DNA of 64,000 bases from JASMHC01 sp964453855 (lineage in GTDB: Bacteria; Pseudomonadota; Alphaproteobacteria; Rhodobacterales; Rhodobacteraceae). Under the pieces are notes generated by a model. The model ran no database searches. It worked only from the letters and a program-made list of their open reading frames with translations, and was not told where the DNA came from. Position numbers and translations under genes: made by a program. The DNA lies in contig CAYVRN010000003.1 of NCBI GenBank assembly GCA_964453855.1, positions 14,593-78,592 of the forward strand, written 5' to 3'. Positions within the stretch are counted from its first letter, which is position 1; every line of letters starts with the position of its first letter. This document shows, one piece after another, positions 8,294-16,671 of the stretch.

Positions 8294-9010
8294 ATGACGA
8301 AGAAAAAGAACTCATCAGGTCGCGGACAGCGGGATTTGACGGTCAAAGTAAAGACCGCGCGTGGGCGAAAATTAAGCTCAACCCGCTGGCTGCAAAGGCA
8401 ATTAAATGATCCCTACGTCGCTCGCGCGAAAGCCGAAGGCTATCGTGGTCGTGCGGCGTTCAAGATCATGGAACTGGATGACAAATTCCGGTTCCTAGTC
8501 CCCGGAGCTCGCGTGGTTGACCTTGGCTGTGCACCAGGTGGCTGGCTTCAGATCGCCGTGAAGCGGGTAAATGCTTTGGGCGAGAAGCAGGGTAAAAATA
8601 TCGGACGTGTTCTGGGCATAGACCTGCAAGAGGTGGAACCCCTAGCAGGTACAGAAGTTTATCAGTTGGATTTCATGGAGGATGATGCAGACCTGAAGGT
8701 AAAGGAATGGCTTGGCGGCAATGCTGATGTTGTGATGTCTGACATGGCAGCCGCTTCATCCGGTCACAAACAAACGGATCACCTTCGGATTATTGCCCTC
8801 TGCGAAGCCGCTGCCTATTTTGCGTTCGACGTCCTAGAAGAGGGCGGCACGTTTGTTGCCAAGGTTCTTGCTGGGGGTGCCGAAGGTGATTTGCAGAAAC
8901 TGCTGAAACAGAAGTTTGTTAAAGTGGCGAATGTAAAGCCGCCATCTTCGCGTTCTGATAGCTCTGAAAAATTTGTCATCGCCACGGGTTTCAAGGGCAA
9001 CCTCGACTAA
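8294..9010 (+). CDS. rlmE: 23S rRNA (uridine(2552)-2'-O)-methyltransferase
   Basis: A 238-residue RrmJ/FtsJ-type methyltransferase that modifies U2552 in the A-loop of 23S rRNA late in 50S assembly. The N-terminal part is basic (GRGQRDLTVKVKTARGRKLS). STRWLQRQLNDPYVARAKAEG leads into the catalytic Lys of YRGRAAFKIMELDDKF. The SAM loop is DLGCAPGGWLQ, then VMSDMAAASSGHKQTDH with the catalytic Asp, and FVAKVL with the catalytic Lys. An in-frame ATG ten codons upstream overlaps the previous gene. I prefer 8294 (MTKKKN), which matches the family, although its ribosome site is weak. Confidence 0.93.
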   Translation: MTKKKNSSGRGQRDLTVKVKTARGRKLSSTRWLQRQLNDPYVARAKAEGYRGRAAFKIMELDDKFRFLVPGARVVDLGCAPGGWLQIAVKRVNALGEKQGKNIGRVLGIDLQEVEPLAGTEVYQLDFMEDDADLKVKEWLGGNADVVMSDMAAASSGHKQTDHLRIIALCEAAAYFAFDVLEEGGTFVAKVLAGGAEGDLQKLLKQKFVKVANVKPPSSRSDSSEKFVIATGFKGNLD

Positions 9011-9078
9011 AATAATCGATCTTGAAGCCCATCATAATATTCCGTATATGGAATGTGAATTATTGAAAGGCAGCGAGA

Positions 9079-10050
9079 ATGACCGCACAAAATCCGCATG
9101 AAGGCGGGCAACGCTTGCAAAATTTTCCAGTGACGTTCTTTGCTGTGATTATGGGGCTTTCAGGAATTACGCTCGCATTTCATGCAGGTGCAGTGGAATA
9201 TCCAGTTCTTGAGCAGGCCAATGTTGTTTCGCTATGGATAACGACCTTAGCGTTTGGCCTGATCTCTCTGGTTTATGCTGTGAAAGCTGCAAAGCATTTC
9301 TCTCATGTCAAAGCCGAGTGGCAGCATCCTGTGCGTTTGGCCTTTTTTCCAGCCATCTCAATATCGGCGTTACTTGTCATTCTGGCGTGGTTGGGCCACG
9401 TCGGCGACGCTGTTCGCCCATTTTTCTTCGTCGCTGCTGGAATGCAAATTGTGCTGACTTTGGCCGTTATCTCAGGGTGGATCGGTCATAGGGCCTTTCA
9501 GCATGGACAACTTTCGCCTGCTTGGTTCATTCCCGCCGTGGGCAATGTACTTGTGCCGCTTATCGGCATTCCACTGGGCTATGTTGATTTGTCCTGGTTC
9601 TTCTTTTCTTTCGGTATGATTTTTTGGATTATTCTTCTCACCCTCGTGGTCAATCGTCTGGTTTTCCACGATCCGTTGCCCGGCAAATTGCAGCCGACGC
9701 TTGTTATTCTAATCGCACCGCCAGCAATCGGGTTTGTGGCTTGGATTGCACTTGTTGGTTTTGACCCATTTGCGCGTGTTTTGGCTAATGTGGCATTTGT
9801 GTTCGCCTTGATCGTTTCGGTTCAAATTCCAAAGCTTGTCAAACTACCCTTTGCCATGTCTTTCTGGGCGCTGAGCTTCCCGTTGGCTGCATTGACCATT
9901 GCCAGCTTCAGATATGGAGCGGCCTCTCAAACGGCGTTGTTCACATACCTAGGAACGGCTCTGTTGTTCCTTTTGACCGGAGTCATCGTGGGGCTTATAC
10001 TGCGCACGTTGCGCGCGGCACATGCGGGCAAGATCTGTGTGCCAGAATAA
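9079..10050 (+). CDS. SLAC1/TehA-type anion channel protein
   Basis: A 323-residue inner-membrane protein with about ten hydrophobic segments. It starts LQNFPVTFFAVIMGLSGITLAF, the pattern of the tellurite-resistance/dicarboxylate transporter (TDT) family that includes TehA and plant SLAC1. HPVRLAFFPAISISALL and PAWFIPAVGNVLVPLIGIPLGY are the characteristic internal segments of the five hairpins lining the pore. The family carries small anions. No substrate can be read here, and the tehB partner is absent. It stands alone between rlmE and an EamA transporter. Confidence 0.82.
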   Translation: MTAQNPHEGGQRLQNFPVTFFAVIMGLSGITLAFHAGAVEYPVLEQANVVSLWITTLAFGLISLVYAVKAAKHFSHVKAEWQHPVRLAFFPAISISALLVILAWLGHVGDAVRPFFFVAAGMQIVLTLAVISGWIGHRAFQHGQLSPAWFIPAVGNVLVPLIGIPLGYVDLSWFFFSFGMIFWIILLTLVVNRLVFHDPLPGKLQPTLVILIAPPAIGFVAWIALVGFDPFARVLANVAFVFALIVSVQIPKLVKLPFAMSFWALSFPLAALTIASFRYGAASQTALFTYLGTALLFLLTGVIVGLILRTLRAAHAGKICVPE

Positions 10051-10094
10051 CAGGGCTGCTTGACATTTGAATTGGAACTCCACCAATTCAACCT

Positions 10095-10991
10095 ATGAAA
10101 AGAAAAACCCAAATGGACGCTTTTGGGGCGTCATCAATGGTTGCATTCGCTTTGCTGCTTGCGGCCAATCAAGTGGTCATAAAGCTGACAAACGATGGAT
10201 TTCAGCCTGTGTTTCAAACAGGCATTCGATCGGTTGTGGGCGCGACAGCTTTGCTTATTTGGATGCGCTTTAAAGGCATTCCCTTGCGCATTGAAACGGG
10301 GACATTTGGTTCTGGCTTACTATTGGGCGGACTCTTTGCAGGAGAATTCCTGTGTCTGTTTATAGCGCTTGATCTTACGACAGTGGCGCGAAGCTCGATT
10401 ATTTTTTATTCGATGCCTGTGTGGCTTTCGTTGCTTGGGCACTTTCTGTTGCCCGCAGAGCGGGTCAGCAAAGTAAAGGGTTTTGGGCTTTTGTTGGCAA
10501 TGGTTGGCGTCGTTATCGCCGTTGCTGGCAGAGGGGCTGCCGGCGATGAGGCTTCTTTTCTTGGCGATATGTTGGCTCTGATTGCGGCTATGTGCTGGGC
10601 GGGAATTGCATTGACAGCGCGCATCACGCCAATCGCCCATGTGCGAATTGAAATGCAATTGATGTGGCAGCTCGTCGTGTCGGCTGTCGTTTTGCTACTT
10701 CTATCTCTTTTCTTCGGCCCAATGTTAAGAGACTTTTCAACAATCCATGTGATCTCGGTTTTAGGGCAGGGTGTGGTCGTAGTTTTCGCGGCGTTTCTTT
10801 TTTGGTTTTGGCTGATCAAAACTTACCCAGCCTCAAGCGTGGCTTCATTTAGCTTTCTATCGCCGGTCTTTGGCGTGTTGTTGGGCTGGCTGCTGTTGGG
10901 CGAAAAAATCGGACCAGGCGCAATTGCCGCGTTGGGTTGCGTGGCCGTAGGGCTTGTTATGATCAACTGGCCCACGAGATCTGGCGGCTAG
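10095..10991 (+). CDS. EamA/DMT family transporter
   Basis: A 298-residue membrane protein with ten predicted helices in two EamA repeats: the first from ALLLAANQVVIKLTNDGFQP to VIAVAG, the second from FLGDMLALIAAMCWAGIAL to the C-terminal AIAALGCVAVGLVMINW. FLSPVFGVLLGWLLLGEKIGPG is the conserved end of the second repeat. Such proteins export or take up amino acids, nucleosides or other metabolites; the substrate is unknown. The ribosome site is weak, and an alternative ATG lies six codons downstream. Its stop overlaps the end of the convergent selO gene by four bases. Confidence 0.85.
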   Translation: MKRKTQMDAFGASSMVAFALLLAANQVVIKLTNDGFQPVFQTGIRSVVGATALLIWMRFKGIPLRIETGTFGSGLLLGGLFAGEFLCLFIALDLTTVARSSIIFYSMPVWLSLLGHFLLPAERVSKVKGFGLLLAMVGVVIAVAGRGAAGDEASFLGDMLALIAAMCWAGIALTARITPIAHVRIEMQLMWQLVVSAVVLLLLSLFFGPMLRDFSTIHVISVLGQGVVVVFAAFLFWFWLIKTYPASSVASFSFLSPVFGVLLGWLLLGEKIGPGAIAALGCVAVGLVMINWPTRSGG

Positions 10992-12412
10992 GTTCCGCAG
11001 AAGGTTTCGCGGACGACTTCGTCGGGCGTTGGTGGCTTGCGAAGGTGGGCATTTTTGCTCACGCTTTCAAATGGCGTTGAATAAGCTCTTAACATTTCCT
11101 CAAACGCGGACATATCCCCCGCAACCGCGCTTGTTATCATATGTTCGATGCGGTGGTTTCTTGGAATAAGGCAAGGGTTGGCTGAATGCATGAGTTTTAC
11201 AGGATCAGGTTCGTCTGCAATGCGGGTTTTCCAAGAAACCTCCCATTCGTCATACTGTGTTGGATCTATAAATTGATCCCTTGCACTGCCTTCTGCCAAA
11301 GCGCGAAATGTATTCGTGAAGTCTGCCTCCTGTTCGGCCATAATTTGCAGCAGATTTTCCAGCAAGGCTTGATCCTCGGGGCGGTCGGTCGTTATTCCGA
11401 TTTTAGCCTTGAAAACTCGTTGCCATTCAGCCCGAAGCAATTTCGGCATTGAGTGGACTACTTCCGTGTAGGTTTCAACGGCCGCATCTTGATCCGGTTC
11501 TAAAATGAGCAGCGAAGACGCGAGTTGGGCTACATTCCAAACAAGTATTTCTGGTTGCCGCATGTAGGCATAGCGGCCCATTCTGTCGATTGAACTGTAG
11601 ACCGTTGCGGGATGATAGCTGTCCATAAACGCGCATGGGCCGTAATCAATGGTTTCGCCAGAGATTGAAGTATTGTCAGTGTTCATCACACCGTGAATGA
11701 ACCCAACGCCCATCCACCTACTGACCAAGGCGACTTGTCGTTCAATGACCCGATGCAAAAACTCAAGCGGCGTTGAAGTGTTAGGGTAATGGCGCGTGAC
11801 CGCATATTCAAGCAGTGCTCTAACGGCCTCGGCGTCGCCACGCGCTGCGAAGTATTGAAATGTGCCTATCCGAAGATGGCTTGCTGCCACCCGTGTAAGG
11901 ACTGCCCCCGGAACACCGCCTTCTTGTCGAAGGATCGTTTCGCCGGTTGTCGCTGCCGCCAAAGCGCGCGTTGTGGGAATTCCAAGTGCATGCATCGCTT
12001 CGGAAACCACATATTCTCTTAGAACGGGGCCTAGCCAAGCGCGACCGTCGCCTCCCCGCGAAAAGGGCGTTCGACCCGATCCTTTCAATTGAATATCACG
12101 TTGCCTTCCGTTTTGGTCAGTCAATTCCCCCAAAAGAACAGCACGACCATCCCCGAGACTAGGAACGAAATTGCCAAACTGGTGCCCTGCATATGCTTGC
12201 GCGATTGGTTCGGCGCCGTCCGGCAGGCTGCTTCCCGAAAAAATTTTTCCAAGCTCAATTGGGTCATCGTACCCTTTTATGCCAAGTTCGTCCGCAAGCG
12301 GTGAATTGAAGGCAACCAAATTGGCAGATTGCGCAGGGGCCGGTAGAATCTTGGAAAATAGCCTTTCGGGCAGGGAAACATAGGTATTTTTAAACGGTAT
12401 ATTGAGCGTCAT
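10988..12412 (-). CDS. selO: Protein adenylyltransferase SelO (YdiU/UPF0061)
   Basis: A 474-residue pseudokinase-fold enzyme that AMPylates proteins on Ser, Thr or Tyr in oxidative stress. Recognised by YAGHQFGNFVPSLGDGRAVLL, QLKGSGRTPFSRGGDGRA, and the metal-binding stretch GVMNTDNTSISGETIDYGPC. The C-terminus ends in ETFCGT, the usual SelO ending. Its start codon overlaps the stop of the nucleoside hydrolase as TAATG, so the two are probably translationally coupled and in one operon; there is no strong ribosome site of its own. Confidence 0.92.
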   Translation of the reverse strand: MTLNIPFKNTYVSLPERLFSKILPAPAQSANLVAFNSPLADELGIKGYDDPIELGKIFSGSSLPDGAEPIAQAYAGHQFGNFVPSLGDGRAVLLGELTDQNGRQRDIQLKGSGRTPFSRGGDGRAWLGPVLREYVVSEAMHALGIPTTRALAAATTGETILRQEGGVPGAVLTRVAASHLRIGTFQYFAARGDAEAVRALLEYAVTRHYPNTSTPLEFLHRVIERQVALVSRWMGVGFIHGVMNTDNTSISGETIDYGPCAFMDSYHPATVYSSIDRMGRYAYMRQPEILVWNVAQLASSLLILEPDQDAAVETYTEVVHSMPKLLRAEWQRVFKAKIGITTDRPEDQALLENLLQIMAEQEADFTNTFRALAEGSARDQFIDPTQYDEWEVSWKTRIADEPDPVKLMHSANPCLIPRNHRIEHMITSAVAGDMSAFEEMLRAYSTPFESVSKNAHLRKPPTPDEVVRETFCGT

Positions 12413-13353
12413 TACAATCGGGCCAATCGTTCCGTCAGAAGATCGAAAAATCCGTTCGCATCAATATCACCAATGAAATGGGCGTTGGCGTTCCGGTCTG
12501 TTACCCCCCACCAGTCGGCGACGGTCATCCCGCGTGTCAAAGCCGAGCCAGTCTCGATTTCTACGTTGATCTGGCGTCCTGAAAATAGTTCGGGTTGGAT
12601 CAAATAGGCCGTGACGCACGGGTCATGCAGGGGCGCGCCATCAGAGCCGTATTTCTCTTTATCGAATCGTTCGAAGAAATCAGTCATCTGTGCAACTGCC
12701 CTCCCAACGGGGCTGCCGATTGCGCGAAACGCATCGTTTCGGGCTTTGGTGACCAGCGCCTTGTGGGTAACGTCCAAAGGCATCACAGTAATCGGAGCGC
12801 CACAGGCAAACACAACAGCGGCGGCTTCGGGATCAACGTAAATGTTAAACTCCGCAGCGGGAGTTATATTGCCAACTTCGAAATAGGCACCGCCCATCAA
12901 TACAATCTCTTGAACGCGTGATGCGATGTCAGGGGCTTTACGCAATGCCATTGCAATATTGGTCAACGGTCCCAGAGGACACAGAGTTACCGTGTTACTA
13001 GGTTGCTCGCGCACAGTCCGGATAATAAAATCGACGGCGTGATCTGGCTGAAGCGGCATCTTTGGGTCCGGCAAGTCAGGCCCGTCCAGCCCCGTTTTTC
13101 CGTGTACGTGTTCTGCCGTTACTAAAGGGTGCACCAGCGGGTGACTGCATCCGGCATAAACTGGAATATCTGTTCTGCCGGCCAGTTCGCAGACGATGCG
13201 GGCGTTTTTCTGGGTGAGATCAAGAGGTACATTGCCAGCAACAGCAGTGATCCCAAGCACGTCAATTTCTTCGGGCGAGGCAAGCGCCAGAAGAATGGCC
13301 ACAGCATCATCTTGCCCTGGGTCGGTATCGATTATGATTTTTCGTGCTGTCAT
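12412..13353 (-). CDS. Inosine-uridine preferring nucleoside hydrolase
   Basis: A 313-residue calcium-dependent nucleoside hydrolase that splits ribonucleosides into base and ribose for salvage. The metal site DTDPGQDDAVAILLALA is at the N-terminus. MGGAYFEVGNITPAAEFN carries the ribose-binding Asn/Glu region, and DVTHKALVT plus LHDPCVTAYLI supply the active-site His and calcium Asp. A longer frame opens at 13419; I chose 13353 because AGAAGG precedes it and the family begins right at the metal motif. It is coupled to selO downstream (TAATG) and separated from the upstream iron-binding gene by a terminator. Confidence 0.9.
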   Translation of the reverse strand: MTARKIIIDTDPGQDDAVAILLALASPEEIDVLGITAVAGNVPLDLTQKNARIVCELAGRTDIPVYAGCSHPLVHPLVTAEHVHGKTGLDGPDLPDPKMPLQPDHAVDFIIRTVREQPSNTVTLCPLGPLTNIAMALRKAPDIASRVQEIVLMGGAYFEVGNITPAAEFNIYVDPEAAAVVFACGAPITVMPLDVTHKALVTKARNDAFRAIGSPVGRAVAQMTDFFERFDKEKYGSDGAPLHDPCVTAYLIQPELFSGRQINVEIETGSALTRGMTVADWWGVTDRNANAHFIGDIDANGFFDLLTERLARL

Positions 13354-13423
13354 CTGCTTGCGGCCTTCTGCGTCACATTGCCAAGAGAACTTAAGTTGCA
13401 TTGCAGTGCAAGCAACCATTCAG

Positions 13424-13460
13424 CAAAAAGATAACCGCCGCAGCCTAAGGGCTACGACGG
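13424..13460 (-). terminator. Rho-independent terminator after the iron-binding protein gene
   Basis: On the minus strand CCGTCGTAGCC, loop CTTA and GGCTGCGGCGG form an 11-base stem with two G-U pairs, followed by TTATCTTTTTG. It begins about 20 bases past the stop of the Fe(3+)-binding protein gene and makes that gene monocistronic. Confidence 0.8.
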
Positions 13461-13481
13461 CTGTCCTTGCGAATTTCGTTT

Positions 13482-14483
13482 TTAGCCGTCGAAATCGACT
13501 TCTTCGGTAAGCCGCAGCGCGGTTGAACGGTGCTGTGCAAGCGTCATGAGGTTCACGTCATCTGCGGTGAATGTTCCCCAGCTTTCCACCAACACATCTG
13601 CGTTGCTACCGGGGGCGATGGGGTATTCATAATTTTCTTTTGCGTAGATTCCCTGCGCCTCTTGGGACGTTAAGAATTCCATCAACGTGATGGCGTTGTC
13701 GCGGTTGGGGGCGTGTTTTGCCAAGGCGACGCCTGAAATATTCACATGTGTTCCAGCATTTTCGAAAGTCGGGAACAGGACATTTACATAATTCGCCCAT
13801 TCCGCTTGCTCGGGATCGGACAGCATTTCACCCATGTAATAAGTATTGCCAATTGAGATATCGCACTCGCCTGCCCAAATTGCCTTCACTTGCGCTCGGT
13901 CGTTGCCTTGTGGTTTCCGAGCGAGGTTTTCTTTTACGCCTTCCAGCCAAGCTTTGGCACCTTCTTCACCGTGATGGTGTACCATCGCCGAGGTTAAGGC
14001 GACGTTGTAAGCGTGTGTGCCCGAGCGTGTGCAAATGCGCCCTTTCCATTTTTCCGATGCGAGATCTTCGTAGGTGGAAACCTCTCCTTCCGCGACACGA
14101 TCCTTTGAGGCATAGACGATGCGTGCGCGTGTCGTCAGACCGTACCAATTACCGTCTGGGTCGCGGTATTCTGAAGGGACGTTCGCCAGCAATGCTTCCG
14201 TTTCAACTGGCTGTGTCAGGCCTTCGTTAACGACAGCTGCAAGGCGAGAGATATCGACGGTAAAGATCAGGTCAGCTGGTGATCGACGTCCTTCAGCCTT
14301 TAGGCGCTCCACCATACCTTTTTCAAGATAGGCGACGTTGACATCGATGCCGGTCTTTTCGGTGAATGCATCTGTCAGCGGAGCGATGAGTTCCGGCTGA
14401 CGGTATGAATATACGTTCACCTCATCCGCAACGGCGGGGGTGGCCAGAACCGTGGCGACGAGAGCGGTTTTAACAATGCGCAT
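13482..14483 (-). CDS. fbpA: Fe(3+) ABC transporter periplasmic substrate-binding protein
   Basis: A 333-residue periplasmic ferric-ion-binding protein of the FbpA/AfuA/FutA type. The signal peptide is residues 1-19 (LVATVLATPAVA, cleavage before DEVNVYSYRQ). RSPADLIFTVDISRL, GLTTRARIVYAS and ISIGNTYYMG are typical, the last with the twin tyrosines that hold iron. An Iron-Rhodo-box lies about 60 bases upstream and a terminator just downstream, so it is an iron-controlled single-gene unit. The membrane permease and ATPase usually found next to fbpA are not here; they must be encoded elsewhere. Confidence 0.92.
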   Translation of the reverse strand: MRIVKTALVATVLATPAVADEVNVYSYRQPELIAPLTDAFTEKTGIDVNVAYLEKGMVERLKAEGRRSPADLIFTVDISRLAAVVNEGLTQPVETEALLANVPSEYRDPDGNWYGLTTRARIVYASKDRVAEGEVSTYEDLASEKWKGRICTRSGTHAYNVALTSAMVHHHGEEGAKAWLEGVKENLARKPQGNDRAQVKAIWAGECDISIGNTYYMGEMLSDPEQAEWANYVNVLFPTFENAGTHVNISGVALAKHAPNRDNAITLMEFLTSQEAQGIYAKENYEYPIAPGSNADVLVESWGTFTADDVNLMTLAQHRSTALRLTEEVDFDG

Positions 14484-14542
14484 TTTGATTCCTCAGCTTT
14501 TCAGTACGGCTAATATAAAGCCGACAAAAACAGTCAGGTCAA

Positions 14543-14565
14543 TACCTGATTAAAATATTCAGGTA
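14543..14565. promoter_or_regulatory. Iron-Rhodo-box palindrome upstream of fbpA
   Basis: TACCTGA-N9-TCAGGTA is a perfect seven-base dyad containing CTGA-N9-TCAG, the Iron-Rhodo-box described for Rhodobacterales and bound by IscR in Rhodobacter. It overlaps the last codons of mazG. A third arm, TCAGGT at 14534-14539, faces the left arm ACCTGA at 14544-14549 with a four-base gap, giving an alternative dyad. Confidence 0.8.
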
Positions 14566-15386
14566 CTTTTCGCGGCCTTGTCAACTTGTCTGATTTCATT
14601 CCATATGGCGTCCATTTCCTCCAGTGACGACTGGTCCGGAGTTTTTCCACGAAGCCTGAGCTGGTCTTCTATATACTCGAAACGGCGTACAAATTTAGAA
14701 TTGGCGCGGCGCAATGCTGCCTCGGGATCGATCTTCAGATGCCGCGCAAGATTTGCCATGACAAACAGCAGATCCCCCATTTCCTCTTCGATTTCATCGG
14801 CAGTAAGGTCATCTTTGGCTTCGACCAGTTCGTCTGCCTCCTCCTTGATCTTGTCCAGAACCATAGTCGTTTCCGGCCAATCGAACCCGACACGCGCAGC
14901 GCGCTTTTGCAGCTTCAACGCCCGCAAAAGGGCAGGCAATCCTTTTGCGACCCCGTCCAATGTGCCCTGCTGTTTCTTTCCTGCCCGTTCCGCTGCCTTG
15001 ATCGTTTCCCAGTCGCGGGTTTGCTGTTCTGCTGACTTTTCCCGATTTTCATCGCCGAACACATGAGGATGCCGTGCTACCATTTTGTCCGACATTGTAT
15101 CCGCGACTTCATCAAACTTAAAATATCCGGCTTCTTCGGCCATCTGAGCGTGAAAAACTGATTGGAATAACAAATCCCCAAGTTCACCTTTCAGTTCGTC
15201 CCAGTCCTGCCGGTCAATGGCATCCGCGACTTCATAAGCTTCTTCTATTGTATAGGGTGCGATGGTGGCAAAGGTCTGTTCGATATCCCAAGGGCAACCA
15301 CTTTCTGGATTGCGCAGCCTACGCATGATTTCAAGAAGCCTGGGCATGCCGCCGTGGGGATTGTGTATCAGGTCATTGTTCTGCAT
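14559..15386 (-). CDS. mazG: Nucleoside triphosphate pyrophosphohydrolase MazG
   Basis: A 275-residue all-alpha NTP pyrophosphohydrolase that removes abnormal nucleotides and can lower ppGpp. It has two MazG repeats: RLRNPESGCPWDIEQTF with EEAYEVADAI and ELGDLLFQSVFHA in the first half, then a second with EEADELVEAK and EEEMGDLLFVMANLARHL. These EExxE and ExxD groups bind magnesium. A longer frame opens at 15554 but would overlap the divergent M20 gene; start 15386 (MQNNDLIHNPHGGMPRLLEI) matches the family. Its 3' end carries the Iron-Rhodo-box of fbpA. Confidence 0.92.
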   Translation of the reverse strand: MQNNDLIHNPHGGMPRLLEIMRRLRNPESGCPWDIEQTFATIAPYTIEEAYEVADAIDRQDWDELKGELGDLLFQSVFHAQMAEEAGYFKFDEVADTMSDKMVARHPHVFGDENREKSAEQQTRDWETIKAAERAGKKQQGTLDGVAKGLPALLRALKLQKRAARVGFDWPETTMVLDKIKEEADELVEAKDDLTADEIEEEMGDLLFVMANLARHLKIDPEAALRRANSKFVRRFEYIEDQLRLRGKTPDQSSLEEMDAIWNEIRQVDKAAKST

Positions 15387-15448
15387 TGCTTGCCGTCCAT
15401 AATTGGGATTGGATGCAGACTGAACACTGCGCGTGAAGGAGTCCACCC

Positions 15449-16612
15449 ATGGCGGTTGTAAATAGAATTGCAGGATTTTCCGACGATCTGAAAGAGTGGC
15501 GTCGCCATTTGCACATGAACCCCGAACTTGGGTTGGATTGTCACCGCACCGCATCGTTTGTAGTCGACCGCCTGAAAGAGTTTGGCGTTGACGAAATTCA
15601 TGAAGGGATAGCTAGCAGCGGCGTCGTTGCCGTGATCCACGGTGTGGGGCATGGGCCGGTAACCGGCCTGCGTGCCGATATGGATGCCCTGCCAATGGAG
15701 GAAAAGACCGGTGCAGAATGGGCATCAACGGTGCCGGGGCGCATGCATGCCTGTGGTCATGACGGTCATACAACTATGTTGCTCGGGGCTGCTCGGTATC
15801 TGTCCGAGACAAGAAACTTCTCGGGCAAAGTTGTTTTGATCTTCCAGCCCGCCGAAGAAACTATCGGTGGCGGGCGGATCATGGTGGAGGAAGGCATTAT
15901 GGACCGGTTCGGTGTTGAAGAAGTCTATGCTCTTCACACGGACCCGTTTAATGACGAAGGCGTTTTTTCGACTTGTACGGGCGGTCTTATGGCGGCGGTC
16001 GATGATTGGACCATCAGAGTCACAGGCGTAGGGGGGCACGGAGCTTATCCCCACGCTTGTGTAGACCCGATTCCTCCGGCTTTGACAATTGCACAAGGAC
16101 TTCAGACGATTGTCGCGCGCAACACGCCTGCAAGCGAACCCTTAGTGATATCCGTGACACAGTTTCATTCCGGCAGCGCCTCAAACATTATTCCAGATGC
16201 CGCTATGATTAATGGAACAACGCGCAGTTTCTCGCCAGAACTTCGTGATATGGCCGAAGAACGGATCAGGGCCATTTCCAGGGCTCAGGCCTCTGCATAT
16301 GGGGTTCAGGTCGATGTGGACTACGACCGTAGTTATCCCGCGACGGTTAATCATGCTAACCAAACGAACTTTGCTGCGACGATTGCTGCCTCGGTAGTTG
16401 GTGAGGCAAAGGTAGACACAAATATGACGCCTGAAATGGGGGCTGAGGATTTCTCTTACATGCTTGAAGCACGCCCAGGTTCATTTCTGTTTTTGGGGCA
16501 AGGGAAGGGGGCGTCGGTCCACCATCCCGAGTTTGACTTTAACGATGACGTTGCTCCAGTCGGGGCATCTTTTTTCGCGCGCCTAATCGAAACCAGACAT
16601 GCTTTGAAGTGA
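15449..16612 (+). CDS. M20 family metallo-amidohydrolase (hippurate / IAA-amino acid hydrolase type)
   Basis: A 387-residue M20D peptidase-like amidohydrolase. Metal ligands are visible in HACGHDGHT (residues about 101-109), in FQPAEETIGGG with the catalytic Glu pair, and ALHTDPF. The dimerisation domain follows, and NMTPEMGAEDFSYML near residue 325 completes the zinc site. Such enzymes cut N-acyl amino acids, hippurate or amidated hormones. It is divergent from mazG, has AAGGAG before its ATG, and lies 60 bases before a ureohydrolase gene. The pair may degrade an N-containing compound, but the substrate is unknown. Confidence 0.88.
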   Translation: MAVVNRIAGFSDDLKEWRRHLHMNPELGLDCHRTASFVVDRLKEFGVDEIHEGIASSGVVAVIHGVGHGPVTGLRADMDALPMEEKTGAEWASTVPGRMHACGHDGHTTMLLGAARYLSETRNFSGKVVLIFQPAEETIGGGRIMVEEGIMDRFGVEEVYALHTDPFNDEGVFSTCTGGLMAAVDDWTIRVTGVGGHGAYPHACVDPIPPALTIAQGLQTIVARNTPASEPLVISVTQFHSGSASNIIPDAAMINGTTRSFSPELRDMAEERIRAISRAQASAYGVQVDVDYDRSYPATVNHANQTNFAATIAASVVGEAKVDTNMTPEMGAEDFSYMLEARPGSFLFLGQGKGASVHHPEFDFNDDVAPVGASFFARLIETRHALK

Positions 16613-16671
16613 TCGCTTGCATTGTTTTGAAAATCTGCGAAATTTGATCAAATTTACCCTGCGAGGAACCA

